DNA from: Heterodera schachtii
Lineage: Eukaryota; Nematoda; Chromadorea; Rhabditida; Heteroderidae
NCBI GenBank assembly: GCA_023374025.1
Contig: SIJG01000109.1
Span: 65,577 to 129,576 of the forward strand
Length of the DNA stretch: 64,000 nucleotides
Direction of reading: 5' to 3'
In this document: one piece after another, positions 9,797 through 19,800 of the stretch
How the letters are laid out: each line of letters starts with the position of its first letter
How positions within the stretch are numbered: position 1 is the stretch's first letter
Made by a program: the position numbers and the translations under genes
Notes under the pieces: generated by a model
Told to the model about the DNA's origin: nothing
The model's input: only the letters and a program-made list of their open reading frames with translations
The model's database searches: none

Positions 9797-12700
9797 ATGA
9801 TTCCCTTTTGGACATTTATTGCTGTGCTGCTGCATTTGTGCATCATCAACAATTCATCTTTGGCACTCAAAATTTTATATATCCAACCAAATTATTTTTT
9901 CATGCGCAGTCATTTTTCATTTGCTTTGAATTTGGCCAAATTTCTGGCAAAAGAAGGCCATGTTGTGGTAAAAAACAAACACTTAAATCGCTTTAAATGA
10001 TATTTAATTTTTAGCATTTATTAGTGCCATTCAGAGATGAAGAAGATAAGAATATTGGGACACAAGATATGACCAAACTGACCGTAGAATTTTTTAAAAT
10101 AACATCAGTTGAGGGATATAAGCCAGAAAATTTTATGAGCGACACAACACATATTGGTAAAAATTAGGCCATGTATTTTAAGTAAATAAATGGTCTGTAT
10201 TAAGTTAATTATGTAATAGAATTAAATTTTTCTAAATTATATTTTCCAATTTATTTTTATAAATTATATTTTACCATTTTCTTCGGATGGGAAGGAGTAG
10301 GGTTCGAGCCCCGCCCCTGTCACCCCCGCCCCCGCCGGGGACGGGACAGGTTTTTTGGCCTCACCCCGGTCCCCGCCCTTTTGCGACTCAGACCCCCGCA
10401 ACCCCGCCCCCGTGACCTTCACCCCCGCGGGGGCGCGGGGGTGAAAAATACACCCCTATAATTGTATTTCTGAAACTATCATTTTTACTTTTTAGAAATT
10501 CTCAAAGAACCGACATTGATGAACAAATTAAAAGACAAACAATTTGATGTAGGAATTGGCGAGGCATTTTCCATGACGGAATATTCGTTGGCTGTTTTGC
10601 ACATTTTGGGAATTCCAAAAATCATTGCTACACATTCACAACCAATTTCGCCGGAGCATCTCTACTTTCTTGGAGTTTTGAGCAAAATGGCAACGAAAAA
10701 TGTGCCGGGTAAGCCAAAGAATTAATTAATCATTTGCATGCTATTAATTAATTACTTACTAATTAAGTGCCATCGCAGCTTTGCCTATGCCCAAGAAGTC
10801 AACATGAACCGAAAAAGAATGTCAATGTTTACAATGACTCCCGTGAGTATAAAAAGGGCTTGATGATTATTTTACCAGCTAATTTGAACTTTACTACTGC
10901 ATATAAAATAGACAAGGGCTAATTCTTTTAAATTTAAAATCTTGTAAACAAAATAAATAAATTTTGAAATTTTTTAGAAAATTTTTCATTTCTTAAGGGT
11001 TTATTTTTGAAAATTTTGCTCGATTCTTAGGGGTGTGTGTATTGTTCGTTTTTATTGCACAAATTTTGGACAAAACACTGAAATATTTGAAAATAATTGT
11101 TTCAAATTTTTTAGGCTTTTAGGTGTTAATATTAATAAAAAACTATAAAATAGTTGTAAATAACTCGAAAGTCAACCTTAAATTTGTAGGCACTGGGAGC
11201 TCAGGAAAAAATATGAAAAAATAAATTTAAGCAAATTTTATTAGAATTACTAGTTCCATTTAAATTAGCGATTTTATTTTTGCTAATTTTCGGGGATTAA
11301 TCTGTTTTAACAATTTTTAGACCCCAAAAATCTGAATAATTTGCGATGTGAACTTACAATACGTAGTGGAACAATTGTAGGTGACCATCTCGATAAACAA
11401 TTACAGCAAAGAAAAACAGAAATCTGGACAAATTATATGGAAGCAACTGACAGAAAAATTAGGGGTCACGTCAAAAAGGTAAAACAAAATTTTTTGGAAA
11501 ATTCTAAAAAACTAGAAAGTTTCACAAAATCTATGCACATTATTTGTTAGATAGTGGTGTCTTCTGCTTAATTTGTAGAATTTCATATTTTAAAGTCCTA
11601 TCGAGTGCAAATTACTGACTCTTTTCATAAATTAAAATTCATAAAAATTTGTCAAATTAATATTTTTTTGAAAAGTTTCGTTTCATAAATTTTCCATTTT
11701 TATCGATGAATTAATATAAAAATATATAATATATATATATACAGGTCAAGAAATTGTTTCTAAATTTAATTCTATTTGGTCCTTTTTTCACCTTTAAATT
11801 TTTCGATTTTTGATAAAATTTCAAAAATTTATTGTATCTTTTTTAAACTCACATTTAATATTTTTAAGGATGTTGAGTACCAAAAAGTAGCACAAGAAAA
11901 CTATGCGCTCCAATCTTTTCCCGGTTTGGATGAAATTTTCAGAAAAAGTCGTTTTTTTCTTGTAAATTCCCAGCCCCAAGTGGACTTTGACAATTACAAC
12001 ATTTTTAATGGCATTGAAAAGGTCAAATTAATTGGTGGATTTCAATTAAAACAAAATGGACGAGAATTAGACGAGGTTGGGATTTAAATATTTAATAAGC
12101 AAACTTAATAATAATTGTATGTTCTTTATAATAGTAAAAATGCTAATAATAATTTAATTGTATTTTATTTTGTGATTCTTTAATTTTTTTTCACTATTTA
12201 AAAGGATATAAATATACAATTATATTATATATTTATTAAATAATTTTTCTTATCATTTTAAAGAAAATCGCTGCAAAAATTGGTAACAGAACTGGCATTG
12301 TTTTCGTCAGTTTTGGCACAGTTATGGACACCAATAAAGCGGATTTTTCGTATGTCATCGAAGCAATAAAAGTGACAATTCAAAAATTTCCTGATTATTT
12401 ATTCGTTTGTAAACTGAGCAAAGCTCATATGGAAGGAATTTTAAATGTATTTGCGACGGATGAATGGTTGGATCAACAGGGGATATTAGGTGAAAAGAAA
12501 ATTAATAAAACTAAATACGATCAAATTCAATAAAAAATTAATTTTTTTTTTACAATAATCTGTAGGGCTACAATTTTAGTTTTTCTCTATTTTTTTTTCT
12601 TGGTCTCCCCGTGGCTTGAAATGCACGAATTTGGTGATTTACCCAAAATTATTATTTATAAAAATTCAATAAAAACGAAAAATACACACACCCTAAGAAT

Positions 12701-13425
12701 CGACTCTAAAAATTATTGAAAAAATCACCCCTAAGAAACGAAAAATTTCTCAAAAATTCATCTCAAATTTTTTTAAATTTATTTCTTGACAAGAATTTTG
12801 ATTAAAAAAATATTTATCTCAATACTGGTTTGGTTTAATTTTGTGACCTTTTTGAATTAATTCTGTAATTGTAAATCCTTAAATTTGAACGTTTTTAGCA
12901 TCTATTTTCGCATTTGGTTGTTGGTTTTTGCATGTATTATTTTATAAATCCATGATTATCTATGTTTTATTTAGCGAATCCAAAAACGAAGGGATTTGTG
13001 TCCCATTGCGGGATGAACAGTGTGTTGGAGGGCATTTACAATGGTGTGCCAATGATTTGTATGCCATACTTTGGTGACCAATTTTACAACGCCGAATCGT
13101 TGGCACGCCAAAACATTGGCCTAGTGGTTGACCGTGAACAGGACAAGGAAAGTGTACAACGAGACCTTACTGAAGCCCTCAGAAAGATATTGAAACCAAA
13201 AAGGTGTTTAATATTATTTTAAATTTTTTAATTCAAATTTAAATTGAATATTTGGAAAATTAATTACTTTTCAGCAGTAAATCAAACGAACAAATTGATT
13301 TTGACAAGCTAAAAGTGATTAGTGATGAGTTTAAGCAAGAAAGTCGCCTCTCAAAGCCAATCACTGACGCAATGAAAGTCATTGAAAAAGAATTGAATGT
13401 CGAACAAATACCAATATTAGTGTGA
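9797..13425 (+). CDS. UDP-glycosyltransferase (UGT, GT1 family)
   Basis: Transfers sugar from a UDP-sugar to small lipophilic acceptors in the ER lumen; nematode UGTs act in detoxification. Exons: 9797-9967, 10015-10156, 10496-10708, 11321-11478, 11869-12075, 12264-12489, 12975-13203, 13275-13425. All phases agree, giving about 498 residues. Exon 1 has a signal peptide ([17 protein letters not shown]) and the [20 protein letters not shown] segment with the likely catalytic His. Exon 5 has [12 protein letters not shown], exon 6 [13 protein letters not shown], and exons 6-7 the donor-binding signature ([35 protein letters not shown]). An extra exon at 10768-10842 (alternative acceptor) also keeps phase. 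The acceptor at 10779 would break the frame, although its DRMSFF-like RMSMF text suggests a decayed exon. The usual C-terminal membrane anchor is absent: the protein ends NVEQIPILV. Confidence 0.85.
10296..10450. repeat. GC-rich repeat in UGT intron 2, copy 2
   Basis: Begins TAGGGTTCGAGCCCCGCCCC and continues with C5G and G5C runs, ending GGGGGTGAAAAATACACCCCTA. Its middle matches the island at 2240-2365 in inverse orientation. Probably a DNA-transposon relic; its ends are unresolved. Confidence 0.6.
10940..11057. repeat. dispersed repeat in UGT intron, inverted partner at 12666-12800
   Basis: The segment ending GATTCTTAGGGGTGTGTGTA then TTGTTCGTTTTTATTG is almost the exact inverse complement of 12666-12702, and the homology continues for about 120 bases. 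Related sequence occurs near 1330-1400, 48690-48790 and 51520-51610. The two copies bracket the 11.3-12.5 kb UGT exons. Confidence 0.8.
12666..12800. repeat. dispersed repeat in UGT intron, inverse of 10940-11057
   Basis: Contains ACACACCCTAAGAATCGAC and CACCCCTAAGAAACG. See the partner entry. Same family as parts of the hAT-type ends near 48.7 kb and 51.5 kb. Confidence 0.8.
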
Positions 13426-14134
13426 TTTTTCGATGGAAAGCTTTTATTGCTTTATGCTTTAGGATTTTCGGGTTTGGATTTATTTTCTTATTTCGCTTTC
13501 CTTATTTATGTAAATTTTCTTCAAATTTCTGTCTTTTTTTCGTATTATTTACTTGATAAACTCTTTTGGGTATTTTGCGTAATTTTTTAACAAAATGTTC
13601 GAAAATGTAATTCCCCTCATTTTTGAAAGTGTACTTCTCAATACTTTCTTTTTTGTCATATGGTTTCCCATTTCTCACAATGGCACTCGAGATGACGTGG
13701 CGAAATGACGTGAAGCGGCTTAACTTCGATTAGTTAACTCAATTAACTTTTTTAATTTGACATAAACAATGTAGGTATCATTCGAAAGCTCTTTACAGAC
13801 TCCATTAACATAGTAAATGTTATATCCCGGTGCGGGTGTGGATGCGCGCAGGATTTTGCAGATCCAGTCCGTAATCCTGCATAAATTATTATTTTGTGGG
13901 TCCTTTGTCTGTGGGTTTTTTTGTACAATTAGCGGAGTTTTGCCATTCACTCGTCCATCAAACGAAATCGGATGCTCCATCAGATTTTCCTTCTCCTCAG
14001 TTCTGAGTATTTCTCTGCGGTGGCGTGTGCCGTTTGAAATTGGCAATTTGTACTACAGAAAAATGGAATTTTTGCAAAATAAAGGTCATATTCGTGCTCT
14101 GCGCCACAAATTAGCCTAGTAAATTATTTAAAAT
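13426..14134. other. intergenic with an unassigned minus-strand reading frame
   Basis: Follows the UGT stop. On the minus strand 14046-13720 is open for 108 codons, with NNNLCRITDWICKIL and YNIYYVNGVCKELSND, and has four Cys. It begins at a TTG with no ATG near the start and no family is recognised. It could be an exon of an unknown gene or chance. Confidence 0.25.
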
Positions 14135-14310
14135 TAGAGTAGAGCGGGACCGGGACAAAAACACGGACAACTGAGTACCGAGGTCCCGGTTTTGACCGAG
14201 ACCAGTACCGGGTTTTTTCCCGGTTTTCTCAGCCTAAACTTCCCGGTTTTTCAACCTGAAAAGATCACCGGTCCCGGTTAAGCAAACATTCCCGGTCCCG
14301 CTCTACTCTA
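14135..14310. mobile_element. hAT-type MITE, 176 bp
   Basis: Terminal inverted repeats TAGAGTAGAGCGGGACCGGG at the left and its inverse at the right are flanked by an identical 8-base target duplication TTTAAAAT (14127-14134 and 14311-14318). The interior is rich in CCCGGT motifs and has no ORF. Eight-base duplications and a TAGAG start fit hAT elements. Confidence 0.9.
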
Positions 14311-15305
14311 TTTAAAATGTCTTTTGAGTGCTTTTTTAGTGCGGTCACTTGAGTTCTAGCCGAACGATGGCAAAATGGGGGTGAGGGAAACCGCGAGTTT
14401 CTCACGCATTATGACGCGCCGACGGTTCACGCGAAATGTGCCAAATTTTGTGCACTTCCTATTTCGGCATTCGTCGCTTATTAGAGATGTGCCCGCCGCA
14501 GCATTTCATTTGACTGCCGCGACTCTCCGCCGCTGTTTTTGTTACACATTTTATTTTGCTGCTCCTCCAATAAAGCAATGGCACACAATTTGTGTGACCC
14601 GACAAAAAAAAGAACTGTGTAAGGCACAGGGGTGTTATCGCCAAAACCTAAAAACCCGGCAAACCAGTTGAAATACCCGGCAAAAATTTTCAAAAACCCG
14701 GCAAAAACCCGGCAATTTTTTTAGGTCAATTGTTCACTGTAAAAAACGTCAAAAACATTTAAACAATATATTTATCACCAATTTTCACCTGTTTGAGCAA
14801 ACTCATGGGAAAAATGAAATGCCGTCGTAAAAATATTCCTTTAGTGCCTGTGGTTGGGTGCCAGCATATTTTTTGGAAAACTCTAAAGCTTCTCTCTAGA
14901 AATTCGAGTGCTATTACTCTCATTATGAATTATGCTTTTAAAATGAAATACGCTTTGATACTAATTCATTTAACAGATTCAAAACTGTATAACGTGATTT
15001 TTTAGAAATAAACTGAAGTAATTTCTGAAAATCATAATTAAAGTCATTACTTACAACAAAAGAGAACAAAGAGTTAAGCAAAGTTAATTAATTATCAACA
15101 TTTATTTTATCAAGAAAATTTCAAAACAGTTAATTTTTTATTATTTGCCCATGGTGTTAAAAAACCTTCAATATTCCTTATTAGTGCCAATTAGTCATGG
15201 GAAAAAAGAAATGCCGTCATAAAAATATTCCTTTATTGCCTGTGGTTAAAAGGAATTCTTTTCAGTTCGCCTATTTAAATTTTGCTTGATTACCAGCAAA
15301 AAAAA
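14311..15305. other. intergenic; repeat fragments
   Basis: A plus-strand frame at 14375-14671 (98 codons, basic, five Cys) has no recognised family. At 14627-14725 a CAGGGGTGTTATCGCC start followed by five CCCGGCAAA motifs looks like one end of a hAT-type element with no partner end in the window. CATGGGAAAAATGAAATGCC (14804) recurs at 15196 with the following 45 bases, a short direct repeat. Confidence 0.35.
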
Positions 15306-15608
15306 ATGTCACACAACCCGAAAGAAGCTGATAGCGAAATGGAAAAACATTTATCATTTCATATTTTTTTATAAATTTTCCATGTTTTAGGCATTTTCCA
15401 ATGCTTCGTCTCCCGTCAATTTCATCGTTTCCATTTGGTCTCCGTCATCTTTTCGTAATTCCGTTGTGAATTGACTCGTGAACAATTGGCATTGAAAAGA
15501 ATTGACAATCGCTGGCGTATTTTGTTGGTCCGTTGTCCAATTGCGCGAAACGAAAGCAGATGGGCAAAATGGGAAGTGGAAGCGATTAGTGAATTTCATG
15601 ATCAGTGG

Positions 15609-15935
15609 TGTGAGAAGATGATATTTGAACATTCTTTTGGCGATCTGTTCACAATTAATTAATTTATTTACAAAAATTTTTTACACACACATTCAATTTT
15701 CACTTCACATTGATATATTCTCTCCAATTTTGTATTTTTATAAAATTTCTTCTCGTCTTTAAAATAAATATTTGTCTTCAAAATTGTTGATTCGGTGATT
15801 AAGTCTAAGACTTTAACATTATTGACATCTCTTCGAATTCACCAACGCCTTTGTCTCGCCGTGTTTTCGTTTTGTCGTGTTTTTACTCCGAATTCCCCCC
15901 AAATCCCCGCGGTAAATTGAGGCGAAAAGCTGACT
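15609..15935 (+). repeat. 5' LTR of the Gypsy element
   Basis: 327 bases, from TGTGAGAAGATGATATTTG to GGCGAAAAGCTGACT. AATAAA at 15763-15768 is the likely poly(A) signal. By eye it differs from the 3' LTR at about six or seven positions. The 3' end is ACT rather than the usual CA. Confidence 0.93.
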
Positions 15936-15953
15936 TGGCGCTCCTGGCGCGAC
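15936..15953 (+). promoter_or_regulatory. primer-binding site of the Gypsy element
   Basis: TGGCGCTCCTGGCGCGAC abuts the 5' LTR. The TGG is complementary to the CCA end of a tRNA, the standard minus-strand primer arrangement. The tRNA identity was not assigned. Confidence 0.8.
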
Positions 15954-16026
15954 ACTCGGACTGCACCAGCCATTCGGGAAACGCCAACTGTGTGCCGAAG
16001 CGACAAGAAGCACATTTGATCAGAGG

Positions 16027-16888
16027 ATGTCGGGAAGGCGTCAAGGTTTAAATGCAAGAGAGAATGATGGAGGACAAGTGCCGGATGAGAGACGGCACGA
16101 TTTGAGAGACCGGCAAAATCGGCCAAATTGGGCAGAAATTGAGAATGAATTTGATGAGGCTATAAGTCGGGAAATTAGAAGATTGGAAAGAGAACGCTCT
16201 CAGGCTGTAAATGCAAACGCCCAGCAAAATGTGAATGAAATGGCTGAAAACCGAAACCGCACTTACCCAGTTTTAGTGAATAGGAATGAGAATTTGGAAA
16301 ATTCCGGCCGATAAATGGCTTTGTGGTTCCCAGAAAGAGTGAGGTTGGGTCGAGCAGATGCCAATGAGGGAGACATTTTTGTTAGGCCTGCAGCACATTC
16401 GACACCGATTAATGAAAATTATGGCCGACTGAATTTTCAAAATTTTTCAAGTCCGCACATTTCATATGGAATTTGAGAACAGGCAACAAAATTATGGAAA
16501 TTTTTGGGGGAATCGAAGAAATTTCCCAAATCAAAACCAAACTCAAAACCAAAGTCAAAATTGGAGAAATAATCAGCCAATTCGTTTTACTGGTGGCAAT
16601 GCAATGCCTTTGAACGCTAATCCCCCCGCACAAGAATCGGAAAGAACAAACCCGAGAAGTGCAAACACAATTTTTCTTAAACAGGGTGAAATTGAAAAAG
16701 AAAATAGTTCAGTTAATGTTCGACAGCTCGGTATGGCGGAACATGAAAAATTTTTCAATGAACTGACATTGCACTGCAAACCAATTTCCGGCAGAAAATC
16801 CCGCCTTTCCTCAAATTTCGGAGTGTTTGGTTTTGAACTTATCTGTAGTTGGAAATTCGGCAGACGCACTTTCCGACTCAGGGGCTGA
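16027..16888 (+). CDS. gag-like region of the Gypsy element, fragmented
   Basis: Three short frames fill the gag position. The first (16027-16314, 95 residues) is basic and charged (RRLERERSQA). A second ATG frame at 16316-16483 has PERVRLGRAD. The third (16466-16888, 140 residues) has an Asn/Gln/Arg-rich segment (NQNQTQNQSQNW). No capsid major-homology region and no CCHC zinc knuckle are visible, and together they are shorter than a usual Gag. The third frame overlaps pol in a different register (+1), so pol would need ribosomal frameshifting. An internally deleted Gag is the simplest reading. Confidence 0.5.
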
Positions 16889-19800
16889 AACTGCCATTGT
16901 AAACCCAATTTTTTTGCATATGTTGGTGAAAGAAAAGGGAATAAATTTGCTGGACTGGGGATTTAGCCCAAACACCGGGAAAAGCAAATTGCCTTTTGCT
17001 GTTTCGTCATTTACCGACACAAAAATCGACGTAATTGGTGTGGTTAATGTTCCCATCCAAATGAAAACAGTTGAATGTCAAATACCGTGTCTAATAACCC
17101 GTGATTCTTTTTCTTATGACCTAATTTTGGGCACTACGGCTTTGCACAATTTGGGTTTTTATTTTGGAAATTCTTTGACCAAAGAAATCCTCAATTTTCC
17201 ATCAAAGAAAACGAGCAATGGAAAGGGAGAAATGCGTGAAGTAAAAGTCCTTGAACCACATTATATTCCGCCATTTTCATCACAAATTGTTCGAACTTTC
17301 ATTAACAATTTCCATTGTTTAGAAACCAAAAAATTTCTAATTATGGATAAAATGGACACCGAGTCCTTGCTGGACTACGACGAAGAACAGCAACAGAATG
17401 AGCCGGTTTTAAAAATGAGCGGAAAAGACGAAGAGGCGGCACTGAAAAAATTGGGAGTGATCGAAGAGACGGAGAAGGAAAACACGCAGGGCAAAAGTGG
17501 TGGAACATTCGTCGAGCCATGCATTGTCGAAGCGGAGGAAAAAGGTCTCGTAAAAATTTTGGTACACAATAAATCACCAAAAATGCTGACTTTGGAAATT
17601 GGTGAAAAAATCGCAAAAGCAGAAATGGTAGAGACAATTTTTGAGCCTGGTACTGAAATCCTCCCAAATGAATTTGATGGAATTTGTCAGCCAAAACATA
17701 CGGTTTTCTGCTTAAGAAAAAACGGAAACGAAGACCGGTTTTCTGAATTGTTGTCGGTACTAAAAATGAATTTGGGCCCGCTGAAAAAAGCTGAAGAAAA
17801 TTCAATGGAGAAAATTTGGAAAAAATTTGAAAAAATTTTGATTTTGGATGAGTCCGAGCTGACACAAACAAATTTGGTTGAGCATAAAATTGATACGGGC
17901 GACGCAGCTCCTATAAAATGTTCACCACGTCCCATACCATTTGGAATTAGGACCAAAATTTCGGAAATGTTGGAGGAATATCTCGGTAAAGGTGTCATAA
18001 GACCTTCAAACAGTCCATGGGCAGCACCGGTCGTATTAGTGAATAAAAAAGATGGGAGTTTGCGAATGTGTGTTGATTATCGGAAGTTAAATGCAATAAC
18101 CCGTAAAGACAGCTACCCAATCCCAAACATCGAAGAAATGCTAATGTATCTTGGAGAAAGAAAATTTTTCTCAAGTCTCGACCTAGTAAGTGGGTATTGG
18201 CAAATCAAAGTCCATCCCGAAGACGTCCCTAAAACTGCATTTGCTGTCCCGAGTGGCCTGTTTGAATTTGTGGTGATGCCTTTTGGTCTGTGCAACGCAC
18301 CCGCAACTTTTCAAAGGGTTATGAACAAAGTGCTTGAAGGTTTGGTGAACAAAAGTGTGTTTGTGTATTTGGACGATATTTTGGTGGCGAGTTCATCGTT
18401 TGAACAGCACATACAAGATTTGGAAAAAGTTTTTGAAAGGTTGGCGCAGTTTGGATTACAAGTTAAGGCGAAAAAATGCAGATTTGCTCAAAATTCGATA
18501 CCATTTTTGGGACATATCCTAACAAAAGAAGGCCTTAAGAAGGACCCCGAAAAATTTCAACCAATTTTGGACTTTCCTAGACCGAAGACTGTAAAAGAGC
18601 TGCAAAGATTTGTTGGAATGTTAAATTGGCACCGAAAATTCATCAAAGATTTTGCGAAAATTGCTGGTCCCTTAAATCGGTTGATGAAAAAGTCTGAAGA
18701 TGGCAAAAAGTTGGAGTGGAATGATTCTGCGGAAAATGCTTTTCTGACTTTAAAGAAATTAATTGTTGATGATGTTGTTTTAAAATATCCAAATTTTGAA
18801 ATGGCACAAAAAGATCCGAATTTTCGCTTCCATATTTATACGGATGCTAGTGCAAGTGGGCTTGGAGCAGTCCTTTGCCAAAAAGACATTTCTGGTCAGA
18901 TGCGTCCAATTTGTTATGCGTCCCGACGTTGCAGTGATGCGGAGAGAAGATACGGCCCAACTGTCCTTGAATGTCTTGGAATTAAGTTTGCAACAACAAA
19001 ATTTAAGCATTACATCGCTTGGTTGCCAACCGTTGTTGTAACCGATCACAAAGCACTTCCAGCGATGTTTCGGACAAAAAATTCTGTTGGAAACGCGAGA
19101 GTCGATCGATGGATTATGGAATTAGGTGCACCGTTTCAGTTGGAAGTGATTTATAGTCCAGGAAAAACGAATTATGTCGCCGATGCTCTTTCGAGGGCCT
19201 TTCCCAATGATTCGCCTTTTCTTAAAACGGAAGAAGAAGAATCCGTGAAAATTTTGACATTGATCACTCAGAATAAATTAAAAAATTTTCCTGAAAATGT
19301 TTCAAAAGATGAATGGACAGCCGAAGTTGAAAAGTCTGAATTGAATTTCATTTTTAAGTTTTTGGATAAAAGATGCCTCCCAGCAGATCCGAAACTTCGA
19401 CAAAAACTGTTAAGTGTTCTTGAAAAATTTACGGTGGAAGAAGGGGTCCTTTATCATTTGAATGAAAAATTTGAAACCGAAATTTTTGTCCCTTTAAAAT
19501 TTCGAGAAGCAATTCTCTTTGAACACCATGCTGGGTCATGTGCGAGCCACCAGAGTGGAAAAAAGATGTTCAAGCGCATAAAAGCATTACATTTTTTCTG
19601 GCCAAATATGTATTCGGATTGCCACCGATGGGCAAGGAGTTGTAGAGTCTGTGGGCATAACCGAATTCCGAAAAAGAATCACCCGGGCTTAAACCCTATT
19701 GTCACAACAAGACCGTCCGAATTGGTTTGTATGGACATTTTGAAGCTTGGTCCAACTCGCAATGGCAATAAATATTGCTTAGTAATGATTGATCATTTTA

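Noticed and set aside
17341..17871. 176-codon minus-strand frame inside pol
   Set aside because: Antisense shadow of the Gypsy pol gene; no independent support.
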